From contig JAFTQG010000016.1 in the NCBI GenBank assembly GCA_017462915.1, positions 19,202 to 83,201 on the forward strand: 64,000 nt of DNA, in the 5' to 3' direction. The DNA comes from Prevotella sp. GTDB taxonomy: Bacteria > Bacteroidota > Bacteroidia > Bacteroidales > Bacteroidaceae. Numbering within the stretch: the stretch's first letter is position 1; each line of letters opens with the position of its first letter. A program made the position numbers and the translations under genes. Shown here one piece after another: positions 32,985 to 41,441 of the stretch. The notes below the pieces were generated by a model. That model saw nothing but the letters and a program-made list of their open reading frames with translations, searched no databases and had not been told where the DNA came from.

Positions 32985-33392
32985 TTATTTGTCACGTATA
33001 TCCACTATAGGTACGGTTTTCTGCGTTTCGTCTTTTGTAAGATACCTATAGATACCTATTTGCTTGACGCATTTCCCTGTCGGTACTTTTATGATTTGGT
33101 CGTCATAGTATGACACTCCGTCTTTATTCAAGAAAAGCACTACTAAATTCGTGGGAACGGACAAATCTTCACTTCCTATGCCGAGTGATCTTGTTTCCAT
33201 GGCAAGTGCTCCTTCCGAGCCGATGACTTGGAATACTTTGAAGGAATTGGTACTGATGACACTGCCTTCTTGCTCAAAAAGCGTAACATTAGATGAATCG
33301 CTTGTGCCGTTTCCTGTTATGGCTGTCCCTACGATACAAAATAATATCACTCCGCAGACCATTCCTGCAATGAAGATTCCTGCTTTTTTCAT
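32985..33392 (-). CDS. Small membrane-anchored hypothetical protein
   Basis: The family is unrecognised. The 135-residue protein has an N-terminal membrane segment (AGIFIAGMVCGVILFCIVGTAI, about 4-25) and a small beta-rich exported domain containing SFKVFQVIGSEGALAM and VVLFLNKDGVSYYDDQIIKVP. It is probably anchored in the inner membrane facing the periplasm. It lies 30 bp after the next gene upstream on the same strand, and both are AT-rich relative to the flanks. The operon ends at a hairpin near 32852. Confidence 0.6.
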   Translation of the reverse strand: MKKAGIFIAGMVCGVILFCIVGTAITGNGTSDSSNVTLFEQEGSVISTNSFKVFQVIGSEGALAMETRSLGIGSEDLSVPTNLVVLFLNKDGVSYYDDQIIKVPTGKCVKQIGIYRYLTKDETQKTVPIVDIRDK

Positions 33393-33422
33393 AGTATGTA
33401 TGTTTTATTATTAAGATTAATC

Positions 33423-34007
33423 TTATAAGTCATCCATGGCATTTTCTTGTGCCGCATTGTCGTTTATGTCATCGAAATATACGAGTTTTATGTAACAACT
33501 ATCGTATCCAAAATGTGTTATGCTGAGTTGAATTTCACCATCTTTTGCATCGAAAGCACTTTTATATTTACATTTATCCATTTTAAGGTATGACATTTTC
33601 AGTCCATCATCTGTAGGCTGGGAATATGTTTGGAATGTTTCTTCGCAATAAAATGGTGCACCATATTTTGTAGAAAGCATATTTTTCAGTGACATGTATT
33701 TACTCTCTAGTGGGGCCCATGTATCGTATGATGGGAATTCAACTCCTATTTTGCTGATAGAACCGTTATTGCTTGGTGCAATGACAAATATTAAACAGTC
33801 TTTAGTAGAAGCAAATTCTCCTTTCAAAATTACCGACCCATTGGTCTCTGTAACATATGTATATCCTTTCTGTTTCAGTTTTGCTACAAAATTACTTACT
33901 GTTCCGTCGATTGGGATGCCTTTGAATTTCAGGTGTTCTTGTGTCTCTTGCGCTGACATTCCGATGGCGATGCAGGCGAATATCAGCATTGAAATGATTC
34001 TTTTCAT
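33423..34007 (-). CDS. Secreted hypothetical protein
   Basis: The start at 34007 gives a signal peptide (MKRIISMLIFACIAIGMSA, cleavage before QETQ); a longer frame to 34091 would run into the palindromic leader. The 194-residue product has repeated beta/alpha character: FKGIPIDGTVSNFVAKLKQKGYTYV, GEFASTKDCLIFVIAPSN, and a C-terminal ITHFGYDSCYIKLVYFDD. I do not recognise a named family. It is likely periplasmic. It is first in the pair with the 32985 gene and is preceded by an unusually long leader. Confidence 0.6.
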   Translation of the reverse strand: MKRIISMLIFACIAIGMSAQETQEHLKFKGIPIDGTVSNFVAKLKQKGYTYVTETNGSVILKGEFASTKDCLIFVIAPSNNGSISKIGVEFPSYDTWAPLESKYMSLKNMLSTKYGAPFYCEETFQTYSQPTDDGLKMSYLKMDKCKYKSAFDAKDGEIQLSITHFGYDSCYIKLVYFDDINDNAAQENAMDDL

Positions 34008-34052
34008 GATGTTTCGGATGTGAAAAAGGCGTAAACCATTCTTAGACTTGCT

Positions 34053-34174
34053 ATCTTCTGGGTTACCGCCAAGTGACCTTACATCCTGCAAGTAAAGAAT
34101 AGTTCACGCCTTACTGGCGTGAACCTTCAGTCTACTTGCTCTCGGATGTAGAATATTGGCGGTATTCAGAAGAT
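34053..34174. repeat. 122-bp imperfect palindrome
   Basis: The two halves of the segment are reverse complements with mismatches: ATCTTCTG...TACCGCCAA...ACATCC...AAGTA on the left mirrors TACTT...GGATGT...TTGGCGGTA...CAGAAGAT on the right. The centre is a perfect 9-bp hairpin GTTCACGCC-TTACT-GGCGTGAAC (34102-34124). It sits in the leader of the secreted protein gene. It could be a MITE-like remnant or a structured leader. Confidence 0.75.
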
Positions 34175-34418
34175 GAGAACAAGAGCTAAAAGCTCAATAT
34201 CGTGTTATGTGTTCATTTCAAGTTGTGGAATGGAAACGCTGTGTTGGTTGTTGTTTCTCGTGTGTGAATTACCTTCGGCAGACTGTCATGCCTTGCATTC
34301 AGATGCCTTGTCGCGTTCCTTTCTTGTCTTTTCTGTGTGCCCTCCTTTTTTATGGTTTATAGGTTTGATTGCTGTTTCTCTATGTTTACGCTCCAGCCTG
34401 TTAAGGGCTTAGCGCAGA

Positions 34419-34426
34419 CAAAGTTA
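34419..34426 (-). promoter_or_regulatory. -7 element, possible promoter of the 34.0-33.0 kb pair
   Basis: TAACTTTG on the minus strand fits TAnnTTTG but no TTTG is found at -33. If used, the leader would be about 400 nt and include the 122-bp palindrome. The rest of 34180-34610 is AT-rich with no gene I can support. Confidence 0.4.
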
Positions 34427-34612
34427 ATGATTTTTCTCTTATTTCTGATGGTTTTGGTGATTTTTTATTGTATTGCAGTTCATTTTTCATGAGTTTTCCT
34501 GATTATTCGCTCCTTGTGTGGAATATCTTAGACTGCGTATGGCAAACAGAATCGTTTAGTTGTATATCTTGTTTTTGTGCATTTTTTTGTGAAGAGGATA
34601 TGTTTTTCAACA

Positions 34613-34655
34613 AAAAAACTGCAACGCACGGCGGATGAGATGCTGTGCGTTGCAG
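34613..34655 (-). terminator. Terminator of the DUF4143 ATPase gene (repeat copy 1)
   Basis: On the minus strand CTGCAACGCAC pairs with GTGCGTTGCAG (34655-34619), followed by seven T residues. A near-identical hairpin lies at 36118-36161. Confidence 0.85.
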
Positions 34656-34691
34656 ATGATTTGGGTTATGATATGGTCGTGGTAATATTAC

Positions 34692-35975
34692 TTATGCTTG
34701 CAGCAACCATTTCCAGAGAGGCAGCACTTCGATATGCCCGAATTCGTCATCGATGAGAGTCTCTTCGTCGAATGTAAGTATAAGACGTCGCTTGCATGGC
34801 AGTGCTTTTGGCAGTTTCTTGAGAGCGTTGACCTCACGGGCAAAGGTGTCTTCTGATTTTGAAATGCTATATGAGACTTGTATGGCAAGGCTGTCCTCAG
34901 GTATATAGAAATCCACTTCGACTTTGTCATTGTAGAAGAATACACGTTCGTTGTCTTTGTCGTGTCCGTATTTTCTGAAAAGAGATAGAGCTGCAAGGTT
35001 TTCGAGGAGCGCTGTCTCTCCGTCTAACAGAAAGAGATTGAGCACACCGTTGTCCACGAAATAATATTTGCAGGCGGTCTCTTTATCTGCGAATGGAGCA
35101 GAGATGTTCCTGAGACGTATTATCAGCCATGCGGCCTCACTGAATTCAATGTATTTGCTGACCGTGGGCATGGATATTTTTCCGCTGACGGACGACAGGA
35201 CACCTGCGAGACGGTTGTAGGATATCGGTTGCCTTACATTCTCTGCAAGTCTTTTCAGCATCAGACGCAGATTGTTAGGATTGGATATCTTGTTGCGGCT
35301 GCATATATCTCCTAAATATATTTTCTGGAATGTGCTGCTGAGGTAGTTGCGTTTTACGGGCAGGTCTATGGCCTCGGGCAGTCCTCCCCACATGAAATAT
35401 TCGTTCCATTCACGGGAAATCTTTCCCCTTGCTTCCGTTGCGAGGAGTGAAATTTCGTCAAACGGCACGTTTCTTGCATTGAGGTATTCCTGGAAGCTGT
35501 ATGGGTAGACCTCCTCCATCATGTAGCGTCCTCCCAGTGTGGTCATGATTTCCGCCGACAGCATCTTGGCATTGCTGCCTGTAATCCATACTTTGTATTT
35601 TGCATCGGCAAGCCGTCTTGCAAACTTTTCCCAGCCATCTATGTTTTGGATTTCGTCAAGAAACAGCATAGGGCGTTTGCCGTACATCTCGGAATGACAT
35701 TCCAGAATGAGATTGAAGTCTTCAACTGTGAAGTCACTTAGGCGGTCATCTTCAAAATTCAGATAAAGCATTTCGTCCCATCTTATGCCTGCAGCCAGTC
35801 TTTCCTGCATCTTTTGGTATAGCATAAAAGACTTTCCTGCACGGCGGACTCCGACAAATACCTGTCTTGGAAATGTGTCGGAAGGCAGTTTGCGCGGAGA
35901 AATTCTGTATTGCATCACATCCTCTTGGTTGGATGCCAATATTTGTTTTAAGATGAGTTTGTTCATAAAATTCAA
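34692..35975 (-). CDS. ATP-binding protein, AAA_14/DUF4143 family
   Basis: This 427-residue protein has an N-terminal AAA domain with Walker A-like GVRRAGKSFMLYQ (about 41-53), Walker B MLFLDEIQNIDGWE (about 98-111) and sensor sequence VWITGSNAKMLS, then the DUF4143 region. The latter includes FMWGGLPEAI, LAENVRQPISYNRLAGVLSS and a C-terminal PD-(D/E)XK-like part with KVEVDFYIP. This family is abundant in Bacteroidales; its function is unclear, although it is often found in variable regions. The gene is AT-rich and is bracketed by two copies of the same terminator hairpin. ATG at 35966 is an alternative start. Confidence 0.88.
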   Translation of the reverse strand: MNFMNKLILKQILASNQEDVMQYRISPRKLPSDTFPRQVFVGVRRAGKSFMLYQKMQERLAAGIRWDEMLYLNFEDDRLSDFTVEDFNLILECHSEMYGKRPMLFLDEIQNIDGWEKFARRLADAKYKVWITGSNAKMLSAEIMTTLGGRYMMEEVYPYSFQEYLNARNVPFDEISLLATEARGKISREWNEYFMWGGLPEAIDLPVKRNYLSSTFQKIYLGDICSRNKISNPNNLRLMLKRLAENVRQPISYNRLAGVLSSVSGKISMPTVSKYIEFSEAAWLIIRLRNISAPFADKETACKYYFVDNGVLNLFLLDGETALLENLAALSLFRKYGHDKDNERVFFYNDKVEVDFYIPEDSLAIQVSYSISKSEDTFAREVNALKKLPKALPCKRRLILTFDEETLIDDEFGHIEVLPLWKWLLQA

Positions 35976-35998
35976 AGTGACAGTTTGAAAAACTGCTA

Positions 35999-36006
35999 CA
36001 AAGTTA
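35999..36006 (-). promoter_or_regulatory. -7 element of the ATPase gene
   Basis: TAACTTTG (36006-35999, minus strand) fits TAnnTTTG, with TTTG 22 nt upstream. Transcription would start only about 15 nt before the first ATG. Confidence 0.6.
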
Positions 36007-36117
36007 TAAATTATTTTTTGAATTTTATCAAATAGGAGGAAATAAAATGTAGGTGTTCTTTATTTTATTCTTGTTTTTCCGTGGTATGGGCTGATGTAGA
36101 TTATAATGGCTGTAAAC

Positions 36118-36161
36118 AAAAAACTGCAACGCACAGCGAATGAGACGCTGTGCGTTGCAGT
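36118..36161 (-). terminator. Terminator of rnc (repeat copy 2)
   Basis: A perfect 16-bp stem (36123-36138 with 36146-36161; core CTGCAACGCACAGCG) is followed on the minus strand by TTTTTTG. It ends the acpP-fabF-rnc transcript and is nearly identical to 34613-34655. Confidence 0.85.
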
Positions 36162-36248
36162 TTATGTGGATAGCAGCAGTAATCGAATTTGCCGTTAAGG
36201 CCTATAACGGCGATTGCGACAAACTTATGGATTGTTGCCGCGACGGTG

Positions 36249-37280
36249 TCAGCCTTTGAATGCTGCGGCCTCTGCTGCGGCGATGATGTCCTCGCGTGTA
36301 GGCTCCTTTGCCTCTGTCTGGATATCGGAGAAGTCTATCTCGAAATGTGCCGTCTCTGAGGCTGTGGCTTTGTCCTGTTGATGCTCTTCTGCCGTGGAGG
36401 TGGAGGCGAGGGCGGTGTTTTGCGTGTCTACGATGAGAAACTGCTGTTTCTCCGCCATTTCCTTCTCTATGTCAGGGGCTGCCATTACAGGTTCTTCCTC
36501 CATTTTGGTGCGTGCGGTCTTGGCGGCGAAGATGCTGTCGCAGAATTTCGGTTGCTTGCGGAGCTTCTTCAGGGTCTCTTCTGAGGCGTGCTGGTGGGCT
36601 TCCTTCTTTGAGAATCCCTTTCCCTTGCTGCATTCCACACCTTCGATGATGCACATGCATTCGAAGATGGGTGAGCCGTTCTCGTCTTTTCCTTCGGAGA
36701 TGCTGCGGTATTCCATCGTGACCTTGTTCTTCTGTGTCCATTCTATGAGCTTGGACTTGAAGTTCACTTCCTTGTATGCGACCTTGTCGATATTGACGAG
36801 CTTGGAGAGTATCTGTTTCTGCACGAATTTCATGCAGGCGTCATATCCGTGGTCGAGATATAGCGCGCCGACGAGTGCCTCGAAGGCGTTTCCGCCCATG
36901 TAGGAGTTGTGTGTGGCGGAGCGTCCGCTGGAGAGCACGAGGCGTGTTATGCCCATTTCCTTGGCCAGTTTGCCCAGTGTCTCGCGTTGTACGAGCTTGG
37001 AGCGTGTATTGGTGAGGAATCCTTCTTTCTTGCCGGGGAAATGGTCATAGACGATATGTCCTACGGTGGCGTCGAGGACGGCGTCTCCGAGGAATTCGAG
37101 GCGCTCGTTGTTCACGAGGCGTCCCTTCCCGTTGCGGTGTGCCACGCTTTTGTGCATCAGCGCGAGTTTGTACAGGGAGATGTCGTGGGGTAGGAATCCC
37201 AGTATCTTATACAGAGCAAGATAAAGCTCCTTGTCCTTCCGGAAAGGGAGCTTTATCCTATCAATGATAGCTTTTACCAT
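36249..37280 (-). CDS. rnc: Ribonuclease III
   Basis: This RNase III cuts double-stranded RNA in rRNA and mRNA processing. The catalytic signature NERLEFLGDAVLDATVGHIVYDHFP lies at about residues 59-83, with the second acidic site in NAFEALVGALYLDHGYDA. A double-stranded-RNA-binding domain runs from about 172 (FKSKLIEWTQKNKVTMEYR) to 245 (KEAHQHASEETLKKL). At 343 residues it is about 100 longer than the common length because of a low-complexity C-terminal tail rich in A, E and T. It lies 9 bp after fabF, in the usual Bacteroidota acpP-fabF-rnc order. Confidence 0.95.
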   Translation of the reverse strand: MVKAIIDRIKLPFRKDKELYLALYKILGFLPHDISLYKLALMHKSVAHRNGKGRLVNNERLEFLGDAVLDATVGHIVYDHFPGKKEGFLTNTRSKLVQRETLGKLAKEMGITRLVLSSGRSATHNSYMGGNAFEALVGALYLDHGYDACMKFVQKQILSKLVNIDKVAYKEVNFKSKLIEWTQKNKVTMEYRSISEGKDENGSPIFECMCIIEGVECSKGKGFSKKEAHQHASEETLKKLRKQPKFCDSIFAAKTARTKMEEEPVMAAPDIEKEMAEKQQFLIVDTQNTALASTSTAEEHQQDKATASETAHFEIDFSDIQTEAKEPTREDIIAAAEAAAFKG

Positions 37281-37289
37281 ATATCTCTG

Positions 37290-38555
37290 TTACTCTGCGT
37301 ATTTCTTGAAGATGACGCAGGCGTTGTGTCCTCCGAAGCCGAATGTGTTGGACAGCGCGGCGCGTACCTCGCGCTTCTGTGCCTGGTTGAATGTGAAGTT
37401 GAGGTTGTAGTCTATCTCCGGGTCTTCATCGCCGTCCTCGTGGTTGATGGTAGGAGGGACGATGTCGTTCTTGACTGCGAGGACAGAGAACATTGCCTCT
37501 GCGGCTCCTGCTCCTCCGAGCATGTGTCCTGTCATGGATTTTGTGGAGGATATGTTGAGCTTGTAGGCTGCGTCTCCGAAGACGTCCTTGATGGCTTTTG
37601 CCTCGGAGATGTCTCCTACAGGGGTCGATGTGCCGTGGACGTTGATGTAGTCTATCTCCTCTGGCTTCATGCCGGCGTCGGAGAGGGCGTTCTCCATGAC
37701 AAGTTTCGCTCCGAGGCCTTCAGGGTGTGATGCTGTGATGTGGTATGCATCGGCAGACATTCCTGCACCTGCCATCTCGGCGTAGATCTTCGCTCCGCGT
37801 GCCTTGGCGTGCTCCAGCTCCTCGAGGATGAGGATGGCTGCGCCTTCTGCCATGACGAATCCGTCGCGGCTTGCCGAGAACGGACGGCTTGCGCGCTCAG
37901 GGTCGTCGTTGCGTGTGGAGAGGGCGTGCATGGCGTTGAATCCGCCGAGGCCGCACTCTACTACGGCTGCTTCTGCGCCGCCGCCGACGATGACGTCAGC
38001 CTTGCCGAGGCGTATGAGGTTGAATGCGTCTGCGAGGGCGTTGCTTGATGACGCGCAGGCAGATGATGTGATATAGTTCGGGCCGTGGAATCCGTACTTG
38101 ATGGAGATGTGTCCGCAGGCGATGTCGCCGATCATCTTAGGGATGAAGAACGGGCTGAACTTAGGGCCGAGTGTAGGGCCGTTGATGGCGAAGTTGACTA
38201 TCTCGTCCTGGAAGGTGCGCATACCGCCGATGCCGACGCCCATGACCACGCCTACGCGGTCTTTGTCGAGCTTGTCCATGTCGAAGGCTGCGTCGTCGAT
38301 GGCCTGTGTCGCAGCGGCCAGTGAGTACTGGCAGTATGGGTCCATCTTGCGTGCTTCCTTACGGTCGATGTAGTCTGTTGCATTGAAGTTTTTCACCTGG
38401 CAGGCGAAATGTGTCTTGAAACGCTCTGTGTCGAAGCCTTCGATAGGTGCGCATCCGCTCTTGCCGGCAATGATATTGTTCCAGGTCTCCTCGACATTAT
38501 TGCCGCAAGGTGTGATGCAGCCGAGTCCTGTGACAACAACTCTTTTCAGTTCCAT
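37290..38555 (-). CDS. fabF: 3-oxoacyl-ACP synthase II
   Basis: This 421-residue KAS II elongates acyl-ACP with malonyl-ACP in fatty acid synthesis. Catalytic features are Cys in ITSSACASSSNALADAF, first His in INVHGTSTPVGD and second His in KSMTGHMLGGAGAAEA, plus the C-terminal NTFGFGGHNACVIFKKY. The N-terminus KRVVVTGLGCITPCGNN fits the family start. It lies between acpP (upstream) and rnc (9 bp downstream). Confidence 0.97.
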   Translation of the reverse strand: MELKRVVVTGLGCITPCGNNVEETWNNIIAGKSGCAPIEGFDTERFKTHFACQVKNFNATDYIDRKEARKMDPYCQYSLAAATQAIDDAAFDMDKLDKDRVGVVMGVGIGGMRTFQDEIVNFAINGPTLGPKFSPFFIPKMIGDIACGHISIKYGFHGPNYITSSACASSSNALADAFNLIRLGKADVIVGGGAEAAVVECGLGGFNAMHALSTRNDDPERASRPFSASRDGFVMAEGAAILILEELEHAKARGAKIYAEMAGAGMSADAYHITASHPEGLGAKLVMENALSDAGMKPEEIDYINVHGTSTPVGDISEAKAIKDVFGDAAYKLNISSTKSMTGHMLGGAGAAEAMFSVLAVKNDIVPPTINHEDGDEDPEIDYNLNFTFNQAQKREVRAALSNTFGFGGHNACVIFKKYAE

Positions 38556-38663
38556 ATTGTCTTTTGGTGGAGTTTTGATTTCCGGTTGCTCTCTCCGCTG
38601 TCGCTGTCTGTGCGGGAAGGTGTCTTGCCTTTCACGGGAGCAGCCTGCTTATTTTAACTGATA

Positions 38664-38706
38664 ATCGGAAGCCACGCCCTGACAAAGCCATGGCACGACT
38701 TCCGAT
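38664..38706 (-). promoter_or_regulatory. Hairpin between acpP and fabF
   Basis: ATCGGAAG pairs with CTTCCGAT around an internal partial stem. No run of T follows in the minus direction beyond mixed sequence. It may set the ratio of acpP to fabF transcripts by partial termination or RNA processing (inference). Confidence 0.4.
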
Positions 38707-38730
38707 AAGTCTTATCTTCTTCGAGTATGC

Positions 38731-38967
38731 TTATTTTGCATTCTCCTCGATATAAGCGATTGCGTCGCCTACAGTAGCGATCTTCTCTGCCTTGTCGTCT
38801 GGGATAGAGATGCCGAACTCCTTCTCGAACTCCATAATGAGCTCTACTGTGTCGAGGGAATCAGCGCCGAGATCGTTTGTGAAAGATGCTTCTGGCTTTA
38901 CCTCTGTCTCATCAACGCCGAGCTTGTCAACAATGATGTTCACTACTTTGCTTTCAATTTCTGACAT
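38731..38967 (-). CDS. acpP: Acyl carrier protein
   Basis: This 78-residue acidic ACP has the phosphopantetheine site [16 protein letters not shown], with Ser37 as the attachment residue. Length, helical pattern and [23 protein letters not shown] are all standard. It carries the growing acyl chain for FabF and other enzymes. It is first gene of the acpP-fabF-rnc unit, with a probable promoter (TTACTTTG, minus strand, near 39058-39065) about 90 bp upstream. Confidence 0.97.
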   Translation of the reverse strand: MSEIESKVVNIIVDKLGVDETEVKPEASFTNDLGADSLDTVELIMEFEKEFGISIPDDKAEKIATVGDAIAYIEENAK

Positions 38968-39159
38968 AGTTGTAATGTTTTTAATTTATTGTATGTTCTT
39001 TTGGTTAATTAGGGGTGATAATGGGTTTGACTTCCTGCATACGCGGGAAATCGTGTGCAAAGTAACAGATAATTATTGAATTAGGCAAGTATTTTAACAA
39101 TAAACAACACTTTTTGTGCACACGGTGGATAGCTTTGTGCATGTTTTTGGGCGTTTTCT

Positions 39160-39372
39160 TGGTTGTTTGGTTGTCTGGGAGCCGGTGATTTTGTCGTTTG
39201 TTGGCTTATCGGAGTGATAGCCGATATAGTCTATATAGCCGATATAGCCGTGATAGCTAAAATAGTATCTATAGCTTCTATATCTTCTATATCGGCTATT
39301 CCGGCTATTCCATAAAACCTAAAACCTAAGACCTAACACCCTAAACCACTAAACCACTAAACCACCAGACCG
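39160..39372. repeat. ATAGCCGAT, TTGGTTGTT and AAACCTAA tandem words
   Basis: The 405-bp gap between acpP and the GNAT gene has the acpP leader at one side. The rest is degenerate tandem words: ATATAGCCG/ATAGCTAAA (39205-39310) and ACCTAAAACC/ACTAAACC (39312-39372). The last run reaches the GNAT stop codon. No gene is seen. Confidence 0.6.
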
Positions 39373-39912
39373 CTAAACCACTCCCCATTTCCAGTAGGTA
39401 TGTCCGAAGATGAACAGTTCGCCCATGGGCTGGAAGCCTATGTTGCGGTACAGCCGCTGTGCGTTTGTGTTTGCAGGGTCTACGGCGAGCGTTGTCGTGA
39501 GGCCGAGGCTTTTGCCTTGTGATATGGCGTTCTCAAGCAGCTGGCGTCCAAGTCCTTGGCCGCGGTATTGCGGGCATACGGCGAGGGAGTCGAGGTAGTA
39601 TTCCCCGGGGGCTGTCTCGTCGTCCATTCCGGGGAACTCTATGCCGAGGTGTTCCTTCACGAGTTGCATGGTCACCCGGCGCATGTCGCGGTATCTGCTG
39701 CCGTCGTATGCCGTCAGCATTCCTGCCGGTTGCCCGTCGATTTCCGCTATTGTGGTGTTTCGTGCGCTGTAGAGGACATCGTCGCGGCTGCATATCTTTT
39801 CTGCGAACAAGCGGATACGCTCTTCTGCCGTGTCTTCCATGAGCATTGCCATGTGGAAGCCTCTTGCTATGAAGAGCGTGTCCGCCTGTGTCGCTTTTCT
39901 GAATATTGTCAT
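39373..39912 (-). CDS. GNAT-family N-acetyltransferase
   Basis: This 179-residue GNAT protein has acetyl-CoA motif A YLDSLAVCPQYRGQGLGRQLLENAI (about 106-130), with the Q/RxxGxG/A loop as QYRGQGLG, and motif B-like AQRLYRNIGFQPMGELFIFG. It would acetylate an amine in a small molecule or protein; the substrate is unknown. It stands alone between repeat-filled gaps, and its start at 39912 gives MTIFRKATQADTLFIARGF, a standard GNAT start. Confidence 0.88.
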   Translation of the reverse strand: MTIFRKATQADTLFIARGFHMAMLMEDTAEERIRLFAEKICSRDDVLYSARNTTIAEIDGQPAGMLTAYDGSRYRDMRRVTMQLVKEHLGIEFPGMDDETAPGEYYLDSLAVCPQYRGQGLGRQLLENAISQGKSLGLTTTLAVDPANTNAQRLYRNIGFQPMGELFIFGHTYWKWGVV

Positions 39913-39935
39913 CAGTAAAGTGAGCGAATGTGGGT

Positions 39936-39991
39936 AGTAAACAAAACCGGGCTGTGCTGTGCCTTGCGGTGCAGGCGCGGTTTTGTTTACT
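39936..39991 (-). terminator. Terminator-like inverted repeat after the SDR gene
   Basis: AGTAAACAAAACC (39936-39948) pairs with GGTTTTGTTTACT (39979-39991) over 13 bp with a 30-nt, partly self-complementary loop. It lies 58 bp downstream of the SDR stop codon. Confidence 0.6.
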
Positions 39992-40048
39992 TACTTGTGT
40001 TTCAAAACTTATCTGTCAGCAGGGAGATGGTCTCTTCCTGCCGTGGTG

Positions 40049-40849
40049 TCAAGGCTGCTTGCCGATGTATGCGAGGATACCTCCGTCGACGTAGAGCACG
40101 TGGCCGTTCACTGCGTCAGAAGCCTTTGATGCGAGGAACACTGCCGGGCCTCCGAGCTCTGACGGGTCAAGCCAGCGTCCTGCAGGGGTCTTCGCGCAGA
40201 TGAATGAGTCGAACGGATGGCGTGAGCCGTCTGCCTGACGCTCGCGGAGCGGAGCTGTCTGCGGTGTGGCGATGTAGCCTGGGCCGATGCCGTTGCACTG
40301 GATGTTGTACTCGCCGTACTCTGAGCAGATGTTGCGTGTGAGCATCTTCAGACCGCCCTTTGCTGCTGCGTATGCCGATACTGTCTCGCGTCCGAGCTCT
40401 GACATCATGGAGCAGATGTTGATGATCTTGCCTTCCTTGCGCTCCATCATCTCCGGGAGCACTGCCGCAGCGCAGATGTATGGTGCCACGAGGTCGATGT
40501 CGATGACCTGCTGGAACTCTGCACGCTTCATCTCGTGCATAGGGATGCGCTTGATGATGCCGGCGTTGTTGACGAGGATATCTATCTGGCCTACCTCCTC
40601 GTGTATCTTCTCCACGAGAGCCTTTACGCCTACTTCGTCGGTGACGTCGCAGACATAGCCCTTGACGTTTGTGATGCCGGCTTCCTTGTAGTTGGCAAGG
40701 CCGCGCTCGAGTGCTGCCTCGTTGATGTCATTGAAGATGATGGTCTTTGCGCCTGCGGCCACGAATGCCTTGGCGATGTTGAAACCGATACCGTAAGATG
40801 CGCCGGTGATCCAGGCGTTCTTACCTTCGAGTGAGAATGGATTTGCCAT
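40049..40849 (-). CDS. Gluconate 5-dehydrogenase-like SDR
   Basis: This 266-residue short-chain dehydrogenase/reductase has NAD(P) motif TGASYGIGFNIAKAF (about 15-29), NNAGIIKRIP, and catalytic Ser in IINICSMMSELG with Y-x-x-x-K as YAAAKGGLKML; substrate-side sequence GPGYIATPQTAPLRE follows. It closely resembles gluconate 5-dehydrogenase and KduD (2-deoxy-3-keto-gluconate-type) enzymes of Bacteroidales. Since the window also encodes pectin-cleaving enzymes, a KduD-type role in uronate breakdown is plausible but not shown. A -7 element TAATTTTG lies about 150 bp upstream. Confidence 0.9.
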   Translation of the reverse strand: MANPFSLEGKNAWITGASYGIGFNIAKAFVAAGAKTIIFNDINEAALERGLANYKEAGITNVKGYVCDVTDEVGVKALVEKIHEEVGQIDILVNNAGIIKRIPMHEMKRAEFQQVIDIDLVAPYICAAAVLPEMMERKEGKIINICSMMSELGRETVSAYAAAKGGLKMLTRNICSEYGEYNIQCNGIGPGYIATPQTAPLRERQADGSRHPFDSFICAKTPAGRWLDPSELGGPAVFLASKASDAVNGHVLYVDGGILAYIGKQP

Positions 40850-41002
40850 AGTGGTTTGTTTTTGTTATGGTTGTTAATGTCAGTTCGTCGTGTGTGTTGC
40901 CGCTTTCCGTGTCTGTCGAGGGCAAGCTGGGTAAGCGAATGAGAGCGAACGGTACTGTATATGATGGAATAAGTGCTGTTTTGTCTGCCTGCTTACTTGC
41001 TA

Positions 41003-41010
41003 CAAAATTA
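41003..41010 (-). promoter_or_regulatory. -7 element upstream of the SDR gene
   Basis: TAATTTTG on the minus strand fits TAnnTTTG; no clear -33. The leader would be about 145 nt. From 41011 to 41257 I see no gene. Confidence 0.5.
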
Positions 41011-41257
41011 ATAAAAAGTTTTTGTATTATACTTGATGTCTGTCAGTTTTTATAATACATTAACCAAAAGAACGGCGGTGAAACTTGGGAAGTCTTCGTA
41101 TGCTGTCCTGTGTTTCTTGCAGACTGCGGTGTGTGTTCATGGCGTGAAGCATAGCCTTGCGGTGGAGGAGGGTAGCCGATAAGGTGTAGGAAGGAGAACT
41201 TTGCTGTGGGGAAAGGATGTGGATGATGCGGCGGAAAGGCATGGTATGTCTCTTGTC

Positions 41258-41352
41258 CGGCACCGGTCGTCAGGTGAAGGGTGACGGTTTGCCTTGCGGA
41301 GGGTGACCTTCTGTATGCAAAAGGGTCACCTTTCGTCGTGTGAAAGGTGACC
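41258..41352. repeat. 22-bp periodic GGTSACC array C
   Basis: Units start at 41258 (degenerate CGGCACC), 41280 (GGTGACG), 41302 (GGTGACC), 41324 (GGTCACC) and 41346 (GGTGACC), all exactly 22 bp apart. It lies downstream of metY, about 90 bp from its stop codon. Confidence 0.8.
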
Positions 41353-41441
41353 CTTGTAAAATGTTCGATGTCAGCGAGTTGCGTGAGCCGTCACTGACGG
41401 TTGTTATGATGTGTACTTTTGGCTTCGCTGGCGGTGTGGCG

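Noticed and set aside
34173-34412. A 79-codon open frame on the plus strand
   Set aside because: It begins in the arm of the 122-bp palindrome and shows no start signal or family trait.
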